A stretch of DNA of 64,000 nt from assembly GCF_001750145.1 (NCBI RefSeq), contig NZ_CP015732.1, forward strand, positions 3,658,001-3,722,000. The letters run 5' to 3'. How positions within the stretch are numbered: position 1 is the stretch's first letter; each line of letters begins with the position of its first letter. The notes beneath the pieces were generated by a model. The model made no database searches. It was given only the letters and a program-made list of their open reading frames with translations, and was not told the DNA's origin. Source of the stretch: Arthrobacter sp. U41 (GTDB taxonomy: Bacteria > Actinomycetota > Actinomycetes > Actinomycetales > Micrococcaceae). Made by a program: the position numbers and the translations under genes. Positions 1 to 7,976 of this stretch are shown here, one piece after another.

Positions 1-840
1 TGTCGTGGCGGGGATCTGCAGATCGTGGAGCGCCACGTCGGTCAGATCGGTGTCTTTTACGCGGCCAACCTTGTTGTCCGAACATACCGCGTAGGCGTGC
101 ATGGGCTGCTCGGTTTCGTCCGACCATTCCTTCAGCGACTGGGACATCAGTGCCAGGGACGGCACCATGAACAGGATCCGGGCGTGGCCCAAGTCTTCAG
201 CGAACCGCTCGGCCAGCTTCAGGGACATGAAAGTCTTGCCAGTGCCGCAAGCCATGATCAGCTTGCCGCGATCACTGTCCTCGAAGCCCTTCAACGCCGC
301 CTGGACGGCCTTGTGCTGGTGTGGGCGCAGTACTTTCTTGTCGAACAACTTCGGCGTGGTGGGTGCCGTCAGGTCGTAGGTGGACCAGTCAATGTTTGAG
401 TGCCGAAGGTCGCTCAAACCGATCCGCTGTACTGGCACGTGCCGATCGTCGAGCATCTCCAGCGCGTTGTTCGACCAGTCACCCTCGGTGGTGTCCACGA
501 CGACAGCGTTCGTGAAGGGCTTCTTCGAAGACGCCGACAGGAACGAGTCAATATCGTGCTTCTGGATCCTGTAGCCGGGCGCGTAGAACTTCACTTGGAT
601 GGCGGTCAGTCCGCCGTCGGTACGGGCCGCGACCAGGTCGATGCCGTTGTCCTTGTTGGTGAAGTTCTCCGGACGGTTCGGCCAGTCCCGCCACAGCCAC
701 ACGTCTGTGTACTGAGGTGCGTGAACGCCGTCGTTCTCGAGATACTGCTCGACGAGCTGTTCGAGGTAGCTGCCTTTCATCCGTTCGGAATCCGAAAGGT
801 CTCGGTAGGTGCCAAGCAGCTCGTCAAACGTAGTGGTCAC
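1..840 (-). CDS. Restriction-type Mrr nuclease/SF2 helicase protein, type ISP-like (partial)
   Basis: Only the first 280 residues are in the window; the gene runs off the left edge. Translation from a GTG at 840 gives an Mrr-like nuclease domain at about residues 60-110, with GIDLVA followed about 13 residues later by AIQVKFY, the D...QxK nuclease signature. Then comes an SF2 helicase start with Walker A MACGTGKTF at about 195-205. This order is that of type ISP restriction-modification enzymes, which continue with methylase and target-recognition domains in one chain. Other Mrr-helicase defence proteins without a methylase are possible because the rest is unseen. Likely role: cutting unmodified invading DNA in the cytoplasm. 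It is divergent from the antitoxin gene downstream of it. Confidence 0.75.
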   Translation of the reverse strand, partial: MTTTFDELLGTYRDLSDSERMKGSYLEQLVEQYLENDGVHAPQYTDVWLWRDWPNRPENFTNKDNGIDLVAARTDGGLTAIQVKFYAPGYRIQKHDIDSFLSASSKKPFTNAVVVDTTEGDWSNNALEMLDDRHVPVQRIGLSDLRHSNIDWSTYDLTAPTTPKLFDKKVLRPHQHKAVQAALKGFEDSDRGKLIMACGTGKTFMSLKLAERFAEDLGHARILFMVPSLALMSQSLKEWSDETEQPMHAYAVCSDNKVGRVKDTDLTDVALHDLQIPATT

Positions 841-870
841 GGTTCCCCAAAAATGGTGCGGATTTGAACA

Positions 871-893
871 AGGAAGCCCCGAGGGGGCTTCCT
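871..893. terminator. Strong hairpin in the divergent intergenic region
   Basis: A perfect 10-bp stem with a 3-nt GAG loop lies 30 bp upstream of the restriction gene start. It has no clean T tract on either side. It could be a terminator insulating the divergent genes, or a 5' UTR structure of the restriction gene. Confidence 0.5.
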
Positions 894-1090
894 CTGATTG
901 TATGGGGCATGCACACGAAGTCGGCCCAACAGGCGCACTCCGAGGGTTGCTACGACCGCCTAGATCGTGCCGTCTATATCAGGCATGAAATGGGCCTCGG
1001 CCACCCTGGTCCTGGTCGAACATCGCCGGCCGTTGCGTAGTGGCGCGAAAGGCCAAGTACTAGCATGTCTCGTACAACCAGGAGGCAGTG

Positions 1091-1339
1091 ATGGCCATAA
1101 CCACGAGCGAGGCTCGCCGCGACCTTGTCCGTCTCATCGAGCGGGTCAACCTCGACCGCACCGAGGTGGAGATCACGTCGAAGCGTGGATCCGCGGTCTT
1201 GATGTCGAAGGATGAGTACGACGCATTGGTGGAAACAAGCTACCTGCTGAGCTCACCGGCGAACGCGCACCGCCTCATGTCGGCTCTGCAATCCGTCCGC
1301 GAGGTCGAAACCGTTGAGCACAAGCATCTAAAACCATGA
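1091..1339 (+). CDS. Phd/YefM-type antitoxin
   Basis: 82-residue protein of the usual Phd/YefM length. The N-terminus MAITTSEARRDLVRLIERV is the typical DNA-binding start of the family, and the middle SKRGSAVLMSKDEYDAL is the classic core strand and helix. An in-frame GTG lies one codon upstream, but the ATG at 1091 is five bases behind a GGAGG and is preferred. These antitoxins bind a Txe/YoeB or Doc toxin and repress their own promoter. The stop codon overlaps an ATG (ATGA at 1336-1339), the normal layout for a coupled toxin, but that toxin frame ends after ten residues. It may be an orphan antitoxin. Confidence 0.88.
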   Translation: MAITTSEARRDLVRLIERVNLDRTEVEITSKRGSAVLMSKDEYDALVETSYLLSSPANAHRLMSALQSVREVETVEHKHLKP

Positions 1340-1368
1340 CCGGACACAGCTCAGCTTGGTCTGTCTGA
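1336..1368 (+). pseudogene. Remnant of the toxin start coupled to the Phd antitoxin
   Basis: The frame begins with an ATG overlapping the antitoxin stop by 4 nt and reads MTGHSSAWSV, then a stop. The position is exactly where a Txe/YoeB toxin would start, so this is read as the surviving 5' end of a deleted toxin gene. The identity is inferred from position only; the peptide is too short to classify. Confidence 0.35.
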
Positions 1369-1458
1369 TTGCGAAACTGCCCGCACGGGCAGAGCCATCT
1401 TCGATCACCGGCGGGACTCCGCGGTGATCGTCATGGCGTCAACGACACTCGCCTACTT

Positions 1459-1884
1459 TTACTCCCGGGAAGTGGCCGGCCGGCTGGCTTCTGCTTTGGG
1501 ATCACCACTGTGATAGCTCGGCCTGACGATCGGCGGCAGCTTCATCCCGGCCAGAGCCTTCACCGTCGGGGACGTCTCACGGTTCAACTGCTCGTCGAGG
1601 GTGACTTTCAGCCGTGCAGCGAGGATTTCGCGGCGCAGCGTGGCGAACACCTGGTCCTTGTTCGTCGGGTCATAGGTCGTGCGCTCTGACACGCCACCGA
1701 CGCGTTGGTACGACCTGACGGTCGGCGGCAGATCCATCGCGGCCAGGCGCCTCACCTTCACCGAGGTGGGGCGGCCCAGTTCTTCGTCGAGGATGACCTT
1801 CAGCCGTGCGGCCTGAATCTCGCGGCGCAGCGTATTGAACACATGGCCCTTGCCGTCCTGGCGGTACTTCGTGGACTTAGTCAT
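1459..1884 (-). CDS. Small protein with two copies of a 40-residue repeat (paralogue A)
   Basis: 141 residues, function not recognised. The ATG at 1884 follows a strong GAGGAGG six bases upstream. Residues about 14-57 and 78-121 are two copies of one unit: F.TLRREI.AARLKV.LDE, then R.TS..V..LA.M.LPP. The same two-copy architecture occurs in the minus-strand gene at 3448-3810. The unit is rich in Arg, Leu and Glu and probably helical, ending in a Pro turn. The frame stays open upstream to 2238 and there encodes a hydrophobic stretch, so a longer membrane-anchored form is possible, but the Shine-Dalgarno favours the short form. DNA or RNA binding is a guess from the basic helices. Confidence 0.6.
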   Translation of the reverse strand: MTKSTKYRQDGKGHVFNTLRREIQAARLKVILDEELGRPTSVKVRRLAAMDLPPTVRSYQRVGGVSERTTYDPTNKDQVFATLRREILAARLKVTLDEQLNRETSPTVKALAGMKLPPIVRPSYHSGDPKAEASRPATSRE

Positions 1885-2474
1885 GTGGCTCCTCCTCGCT
1901 GCTCCCATCATGGCCCGTTGCCGCCCGACCGTCGATGCCCCCGTCGCTATGCAAAGTCGACGGCATTTCCGTGGAAGGGCTTCGCTTGATGTCACATTCA
2001 GGACCTTTTGCGAAATGTTCCGGGAGGGCGGTGGAGGGCGCCCGCTGGTGGCGAGGATGCTGCCGATGCTGATGACCGCCTGCACGATTATCACCGTGGG
2101 GTAAGGAGTTCCGATGTAGAGAGCAGCCAGCAGTAGGACCATGGCGAGGATCGTCACGTCCAGGCCTGCCGTGGGACATTGTCGCCCTCCTTGCTGCTTA
2201 CTGGTTCCATGATCGACCGATACTGACGGGTCGTCCACGTCGCCGGACTCTACATCGCGAGCACATCCGTCGCTTCGTCTACAAATGAGGTCACTTTGGG
2301 CCGCACCTGCTGCTTAATATTTCCGAAGGGCCTCAGAGTGGCCCAATACCGGCCAAAACGGCTCATGAACCAGCCAGTCGGGGCCGGTACGCACGGCTTT
2401 CGCCCGTCTGAACGTCTCGGTTCTACGCCGCCACGGCGCCTCGTCTACGACCATGATTCGGTTTACTCTCACCC
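1885..2474. other. Gap with a possible small membrane ORF
   Basis: No gene is convincing here. On the minus strand, in frame with the repeat protein, about 2170-2050 encodes two hydrophobic stretches (VTILAMVLLLAALYIG and VIIVQAVISIGSILA). A good GGAGGG lies before an ATG at about 2179, but that ATG opens a different frame with non-membrane, shadow-like sequence. A frameshifted or decayed two-helix membrane protein would explain both facts. 2240-2474 shows nothing recognisable. Confidence 0.25.
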
Positions 2475-3428
2475 ATGAATGCGTCGGCGTCACGACGCGC
2501 GCCGCGGCCATCCCCAGGGCTATCTTCATGTCATTGGCATCCCGCCGGAGACGGCAACCACCACGGGCATCGGTCACGCCTGCCAACAGAATCAAGCAGA
2601 AAAGATAGGAGCCCCAAGATTAAGTCAGCCGCCAGAATTCCCTATCCGCGTGACGGGGCGGAGAATGTCGCCCCCACTGACATCCGACTTCTGTTGGGCA
2701 CCGGGACAGCCGGAACACCGATCAGCTGGAAGTACCAACCGGGACCAGGAAAGTTATCGGTCCAGGGCCCTGCCGGCTCAGGGAAGACGACGTTACTCAC
2801 CAATTTGGTTTCGCAGGCCGCCGGGCATCTCGATGTTTACGCCTATCTCAGTGGTGCTGCCAACCCACCCTGCGGGCTCAAAGCCTACGCCGCGGACTCG
2901 CGCAGCGCGTGCGAACTCTTATTAGATGTGCGGGAGTCAATGAGGTCAGCGCTCAAACAGATTCAAGACTACGAAGATTCATTTCTCACGGAGGAACAGC
3001 GCCGCAGCCCTCTCAGACTTAACCTCTCCCCCTTGCTGGGAATCGCACCGCCTGTGTGGCCACCCATGTCCGCCATCGTGTTTCTGGACGACTTCGATGC
3101 ACTTTACAGAGGCCGGACCAGGTGCGGTTCATACTTCGACCACCCGGATTGTCCCTACGCCGTTGTCGACGAATTAGCTAGGGACGGAGCCCGAGCCGGA
3201 ATCAGTATCGTGGTCGCTGGCCGTTCCTTGGCTCGGAGCCCTCTAGCCAGATCCCGGGGTGTTGAAAGCCGGCTGCTACTTGGCCCCGCCACACTGGCAG
3301 AGCGGGAGGCCTTCTTGAACACTCACGTTGCCTCTCTTGGAGTCGGGGAAGGACTTGGACTTTTCGAGGAGGCCTACATGGAATCGGCCGAAGTCGTGCG
3401 CCCTATTGGCCGACAGTGGGCATTGTAA
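2475..3428 (+). CDS. FtsK/SpoIIIE-like ATPase, probably truncated
   Basis: 317 residues. A block beginning DIRLLLGTGTAGTPISWKY leads into Walker A VQGPAGSGKTTLLTNL at about residue 98-113. A Walker B-like IVFLDDFDALY follows at about 205. A segment then reads VVDELARDGARAGISIVVAGRS, typical of FtsK-type translocases, where a ring ATPase motif precedes a sensor strand. Full FtsK/TraB/TcpA proteins of actinobacterial conjugative elements are much longer. The first 60 residues look like random sequence, so the true start is uncertain and this may be a surviving C-terminal ATPase domain. It might once have moved DNA in conjugation. It lies between the two paralogous repeat proteins. Confidence 0.6.
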   Translation: MNASASRRAPRPSPGLSSCHWHPAGDGNHHGHRSRLPTESSRKDRSPKIKSAARIPYPRDGAENVAPTDIRLLLGTGTAGTPISWKYQPGPGKLSVQGPAGSGKTTLLTNLVSQAAGHLDVYAYLSGAANPPCGLKAYAADSRSACELLLDVRESMRSALKQIQDYEDSFLTEEQRRSPLRLNLSPLLGIAPPVWPPMSAIVFLDDFDALYRGRTRCGSYFDHPDCPYAVVDELARDGARAGISIVVAGRSLARSPLARSRGVESRLLLGPATLAEREAFLNTHVASLGVGEGLGLFEEAYMESAEVVRPIGRQWAL

Positions 3429-3447
3429 AGTCGTCAACAGTGAGGGC

Positions 3448-3810
3448 CTACATCAATGTCGGGAGCTGACTCTGGGCCAGTCGTTTCACGGCAGCGGGAG
3501 TCGTCCGACCCCGCTGCTCGTCCAGAGCAACCCTCAATTGCCCTGCCCGGATTCCACGGCGCAAAATGCGAGCTGCCTCTCGCCGTGACGCCGGATCGAG
3601 CTGATACTTGCCCCTTGACGACCTCAGAGCCTGCATGGGTGACGGCAGCTGCGGCGGCGTTCTCTGGGCAAGTCGTATCACCGCGGCTGGCGACTGACGT
3701 CCCCGGGCCTCGTCCAAGGCGACCCGCAATTGGGCCGCCCGGATTCCCCTCCGTATCCGTCGAAGGGTTTGTTCCCTGTAGGTGCGGGTTTCCTCATCAC
3801 CAGCGGACAT
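3448..3810 (-). CDS. Small protein with two copies of a 40-residue repeat (paralogue B)
   Basis: 120 residues from an ATG at 3810, seven bases after a GGAGGGG. The frame is open further upstream, but those residues look non-coding. Two internal copies at about residues 16-54 and 80-120 read RRGIRAAQLRVALDE / RRGIRAGQLRVALDE, each followed by GR.(S/T)PAAV.RLAQ. The unit is the same as in the protein at 1459-1884, with a related spacing, so the two genes are paralogues and the duplication inside each predates their split. The function is not known. Its end converges on the ATPase gene 20 bp away. Confidence 0.6.
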   Translation of the reverse strand: MSAGDEETRTYREQTLRRIRRGIRAAQLRVALDEARGRQSPAAVIRLAQRTPPQLPSPMQALRSSRGKYQLDPASRREAARILRRGIRAGQLRVALDEQRGRTTPAAVKRLAQSQLPTLM

Positions 3811-3954
3811 CTGCTCGCCCCTCCCATCACGTTTCGTCCATGATTGCAGAGTGTCCCCTAACCGCCAAGAACCTCGACGATGGCCGGCATCATCCGACGC
3901 CGGCTCACGTTCCGGTCTCGACACTGATGTCCATGCCGTCCCGACATCGCCGCA

Positions 3955-5305
3955 CTAGCGTTCCTTGGGGGTCAGAACTTTGATGTTTGTCTTGAGTTGT
4001 AGGCAGCGTTTTTCACTCCGGGCATCGTCGATGTAGCCGTTGACGTGACGGTCGATGGTTGCCAGGGCCTGGCGTAGTGGTGGCGGTGCCGGGACTTTGT
4101 CGGCGGCCAGGAGGGGGCGCAGGAGCCGGTTGTGGACCTTGGTGTAGAACAGGGCGACACGCTGCCCCTCGGCGGTGAGGGTGTAGGTGTTGCTGTGTGG
4201 CCGGCGTTCGATGAGTCCGTTGCGGCGCAGCCGTGCGAGGTCGTAGCTCATTTGATTGGCGCTGTATCCGATGCCCAGCAGATGGTTCACCCGGGCACGC
4301 AGGCTCCTATGGGTGAATCCGAGGGCGGTAAGGCTGATACATAAGGCGCCGAGCAGGGCCATGACCCGTGGATCGCCGAACCGCAAGGCCGGGGCCCGCC
4401 TGCCATCCTCGGTGAGGGTGGACTGTGCGACCCGCTCAAAGGCTGGGCTCGCAAGGACACAGCCCTGCCCGACACGTTCAGTATCGAGCAGACGGGCGTT
4501 CGTGTCACGGGCTTTGGTTTGTAGTTCGGGTAGGTGTTCCAGGCGGCGTTTGCACCCCAGGTCGTCCGGTGAGTTCACGACGGTTTCGATCCGCAGGGCA
4601 CGGCCGTCTTTGAGGTATTGCTTGATGCGGGAGTGCTTGTAGAAAGCGTTGATGGTGACGTCGGTGTCGCGGGTGACGACCTTGGTCTTGAACACGTCCT
4701 GGGTCCGGCGCAGGCGGCCGCGGCGGATCTGCCGGCCGAAAATCAACTCGAGTGTCTCGGGGCGTCCAAGGTCGAGGTTATCGACGACGAGCGCTTCGAA
4801 GAAGGCCCGGGCGCGGCGGGGTGCGTCAAAAACCAGGGTGCGGGAGATTTCGATTTGTCGCATGGACAGTTCCCACCAGTACCCGGCGTCCGCGTCGTGA
4901 TCGTTGAGCGGCAACGGGAGCACGGCGAGCCAGCGTTGGAAGAAGACTTCGATGGTGCCCGGGCCGAGCCGGTCACAGATCTCCTGCAGTGCCGCCGGGT
5001 TTTGAGAACTGGCGAACCCGTTGGAGAGTGCCGTGAATTCGATCCCGGCCTGCACGGCTTGGCGTTTGGCCCACTCGTGTCCGTTGATCCAGACCTTGAT
5101 CGGATATGGGAAGTACGCGCAGATCTTGATGAACGCCGGACCGAAATCGGTATCCCAGAGATAGAAGTAGAAGCACGTCACCCGCCGGTCTGCCTTATGG
5201 AAGCCAAAGCAGGGGATTCCATTGGTGCCCAGGCGTTGGGTGGAGGCGAAGACATTCTGGTATTCCTGGGCCACGCCGATCGCGGCGACCCCGGACCGGC
5301 CGGTC
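3955..5305 (-). pseudogene. N-terminally truncated protein of an uncharacterised family with C-terminal winged helix
   Basis: About 450 residues are readable from KTGRSGVAAIGVAQEYQNV to KVLTPKER. From memory, this resembles a widespread uncharacterised bacterial family marked by FYFYL.DTDFGPAFIKICAY, INGHEW, NLDLGRPE.LELIF, and HSRIKQY.K.GRALRIET. Full-length members have roughly 90-120 more N-terminal residues. A DLARLRRNGLIERRP segment near residue 380 of the fragment looks like a winged helix. Homology begins exactly where the zinc-ribbon gene on the same strand breaks off (about 5305) and in another frame. No plausible start codon with a ribosome site is visible, so it is called a gene fragment. 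Confidence 0.7.
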
Positions 5306-5306
5306 T

Positions 5307-5804
5307 TCAGGAGCAGCCCCAGCCGATGTCCCCCATGCGCTGGGCGGAGATCTTGTTGCAGGAACGGCAGCGCGTGATCGGGTCGTTGCCGTCGTTGACG
5401 TCTACCGTTGTGGCGACGAGGTCGAAACCGTGCTTGTCGAGGTGAGCGATGATCTCCTCGCGTGAATAGATGCGAGCAGGGGCCGCCTCTCCTGACATCT
5501 GGCAGGCCCATTTCGCCCAGTCGGTCCAGTGGCAGGCCCGGCAGGTCTTCTCCCCGACGGCGTTCTTGTCTAGGGTGTACTCGAACTTGTAGTGTGCCTG
5601 GACACCGCAGTCCAGGCACGTGGCGAGCCGCCATTCCTCTGGCCCGATGAACGGTTCTGCCGCTGTGAGGCCACCTTCGAGCAGGATGTCCGCGATGCAG
5701 TCCAAACACCAAGCCGGCTTGCTAAGTGTCCTATAGGCGGCTGAGTTGACGCAGCCGTCCTTTGAACACTGCTGGCCCGCTGCTGTGACCGCGGTGACCG
5801 TCAC
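5307..5804 (-). pseudogene. Zinc-ribbon protein, truncated after the third cysteine cluster
   Basis: 165 residues from ATG 5804. Cysteine pairs are CSKDGC, CLDC, CLDCG, CRAC, CRSC, and a final GDIGWGCS just before the stop. Related actinobacterial proteins, as I recall them, are several hundred residues long and continue CSC after GWG. Here the reading frame stops at that very point and a different gene fragment takes over. The N-terminal zinc modules could still fold, so a short product is possible. The molecular role is unknown; treble-clef or zinc-ribbon modules usually bind nucleic acid or protein. Confidence 0.65.
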
Positions 5805-5813
5805 TTTCCGCTC

Positions 5814-6182
5814 CTAGGCTTTACAGAACCCGTTTGCCTTGATGACATCGATGATCTGCTGGGCCTCCACATCAGACACTGATGTGACCTGTCCCCCGGT
5901 GAAGCGCGTCTTGGCGCTCGTAATGAGCTTGTCGTCGGGTGACTCGCCCAGGATGCTGCTGCACTGGTTACGGGAGTTGTCAACGGACTTTTCGTTGTCG
6001 AACAGCGGATTGATCTTGGCCAGTTCGCTGCGCAGATTCGTCTCCTGCGCGGCGTCGGGCTTCGGGATTGTGCTAGCGGCAGCGGCAGTACTGGCAGGCG
6101 GCGCCTCAGCCTTCGGGGAGCTGGAGCACCCCGTTGCGAGCAGGATGGTCAGGGCAGCGAGCGAGGCGGTTAGCTTTTTCAT
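5814..6182 (-). CDS. Small secreted lipoprotein, function unknown
   Basis: 122 residues. A lipoprotein signal MKKLTASLAALTILLATGC gives lipobox LATGC with Cys 19 as the predicted acylated residue. An Ala/Pro/Ser linker follows, then an about 80-residue domain ending ...IIDVIKANGFCKA with two more Cys that could form a disulfide. The ATG at 6182 was chosen over an upstream start because GAGGG lies just before it and the signal peptide begins there. The protein would be anchored to the outer face of the membrane. It lies 9 bp upstream of the zinc-ribbon gene on the same strand. Confidence 0.75.
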   Translation of the reverse strand: MKKLTASLAALTILLATGCSSSPKAEAPPASTAAAASTIPKPDAAQETNLRSELAKINPLFDNEKSVDNSRNQCSSILGESPDDKLITSAKTRFTGGQVTSVSDVEAQQIIDVIKANGFCKA

Positions 6183-6350
6183 GAGTCCCTCTGGTTCCGG
6201 TTTTCTGCCTGCCACCAAGCATGCGTAGACAGGCGATATGACCTTATCCGGAGGAATCGATCATGAAAGCCTGCGACACTCTCGTCTGACCCCACCGAGC
6301 AAGAATCGGCCCTAGGATTACCTGCAGGATCAAGCAGCGAGGAGCTACAT

Positions 6351-7094
6351 ATGGCAGGGAACCTTCAACAACGGGATCCCGCCGTCGAACATTTCGGGGA
6401 AATGATGCGGCCCGGAAAGTATGGGCACCGGTTGACGCGCGAGATGTACGCGGTCGTGAACAAGAGGCCATCGGTCCGGATGCCCGAGTACATGCTCACG
6501 GACGAGCTCCGGGCGTACCTGGCGCCGCGCTACGAGGATGAAGACCTGACAATTCTTTCGGACGACTTCTGCCGCCAGCAGCGTGAGGATGCCCTGGAGA
6601 ATTTCGACCTGAACATGGCGTTCTTCTCCCAGATAGCGGAAGCGCCGTTCGAAGACGCCCTGACGGAACTAATGAGGAAGAACAACAGGTTGCGCCCGGT
6701 GACCAACCTGGCCGCCTACGACGGGGATGAAGGCGTCTACGTGATGGTTCTGGACGGATACCGGCAGGCCTACATCGGCCAGACCTCGGACATTCGTCGA
6801 CGCATCAAAGCGCACTGGGCCGGGACCAAGCAGTTCGACAGACTCATCTGGGGCGACGTCGAAGACTCAGTGCTCTCTATCGATTCTTTCCGGGCACTGG
6901 ATACCACACGCCTCTTTGCCGCCCGGACGATCAACCCCGACAGCCTGGAAACCCGGCTCGTGAAGACGTTCCCGCCCGACTACCTGCTGAACCGCATTGA
7001 CGGCGGGGCGGTGATCGGATTACGGGGAATGTTTCTCGCCGCGGAAATGAAGCGGCGGAAGCTGAGGGCCGATGCTGGCGTGCCAGGCTCCTGA
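6351..7094 (+). CDS. GIY-YIG nuclease domain protein
   Basis: 247 residues with a GAGGAG seven bases before the ATG. The C-terminal half holds the GIY-YIG core: GVYVMVL at about residue 129, then AYIGQTSDIRRRIKAHW, with Arg in the expected catalytic position. A Glu that could bind metal lies later, in ETRLVKTFPP. The N-terminal 120 residues are not recognised. Families with this fold cut DNA in repair, restriction or homing. The location in an island suggests an accessory nuclease or defence role, which is inference. Confidence 0.75.
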   Translation: MAGNLQQRDPAVEHFGEMMRPGKYGHRLTREMYAVVNKRPSVRMPEYMLTDELRAYLAPRYEDEDLTILSDDFCRQQREDALENFDLNMAFFSQIAEAPFEDALTELMRKNNRLRPVTNLAAYDGDEGVYVMVLDGYRQAYIGQTSDIRRRIKAHWAGTKQFDRLIWGDVEDSVLSIDSFRALDTTRLFAARTINPDSLETRLVKTFPPDYLLNRIDGGAVIGLRGMFLAAEMKRRKLRADAGVPGS

Positions 7095-7143
7095 CCGCCG
7101 GCGGCCGCACACCGGAGTCCTGGCCACAATCCCCGGGACACGA

Positions 7144-7887
7144 TCAAGACTCTTCCCGCTGAGAACTGAGGCGATCGGTGTTTCCTGCCTCCAACAACGC
7201 GGTCAGGTGCTGCACCTGGGCTGAGAGCTTCTGGAGTTCTCGTTGGACCGGTTCTTCGGCGGCGTTCAGTTCGGCTTGGGTCTCTTCGGCAACAGCCTGC
7301 ACCATCCAGGAGGCGACCGAGGCTGTGACGACGCCCAGAACGGCGACGCCGCCAATCATCAGGCCACCGGCGACGCACCGGCCAAGCAGTGTGACCGGGT
7401 AATGGTCCCCGTAGCCGACGGTCGTAATGGTCGTCATCGCCCACCAGATGGCATCCCCGAAGGTGGTCAGGTCCGATCCCGGCGCGTTCTCCTCGACGTC
7501 GAGGACTGCCAGGGCGCCGGCGTAAATCAGCAGCGCGGCAGCGCCGAGCACATAGGTGAGCACCCGTCCGCGTAAGGCATTGCCGCCGACGCGGTGCATA
7601 ACCCGAAGCAGGGTGACCAGTCTCAGCAGTCGTAAAGGCCGCAGGGCGGGCAGCGCCACAATCGCCAGTTCGTGCAGGTTCCGGACGAACCAGCGTCCCC
7701 GCTGTGGCGCCAAGGCCAGGCTCATCAAATAATCCACGACGAACACCGCCCAGGTACCCCAGATCAGGAGTTCGACAATAAGAGCGTCCGTGTTGGCGAT
7801 GACTTGGGTTGAGTAGGCTCCCAGAAATATCAGCGACGCCACCGTCAACGGCCATTCCGTACGCCTGTGCCACACTTCCTGAGTCAT
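7144..7887 (-). CDS. Voltage-gated-like potassium channel
   Basis: 247 residues. The selectivity filter TTVGYGD is preceded by the pore helix FGDAIWWAMTTIT. Transmembrane segments are visible at about 14-33, 38-60, 75-103 (an Arg-rich PLRLLRLVTLLRVMH that looks like an S3-S4 sensor), 108-130 (S5) and 170-200 (S6). A C-terminal coiled-coil tail rich in Glu and Gln probably aids tetramer assembly. It should be a plasma-membrane K+ channel. No regulatory TrkA domain is present. The neighbours give no clear functional link. Confidence 0.88.
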   Translation of the reverse strand: MTQEVWHRRTEWPLTVASLIFLGAYSTQVIANTDALIVELLIWGTWAVFVVDYLMSLALAPQRGRWFVRNLHELAIVALPALRPLRLLRLVTLLRVMHRVGGNALRGRVLTYVLGAAALLIYAGALAVLDVEENAPGSDLTTFGDAIWWAMTTITTVGYGDHYPVTLLGRCVAGGLMIGGVAVLGVVTASVASWMVQAVAEETQAELNAAEEPVQRELQKLSAQVQHLTALLEAGNTDRLSSQREES

Positions 7888-7976
7888 TGCTGAAGTCTAG
7901 AACTTCCGAAGACCAGCCGAGGACCAGACTCGGCGAAACGGGTCGCCTACCCATTTCCGGACGGAATGTACGCCTC

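Noticed and set aside
1369..1500. Possible continuation of the Phd-linked toxin in another frame (SDCETARTGRAIFDHRRD...)
   Set aside because: No toxin motif could be recognised, so a frameshifted toxin is not claimed.
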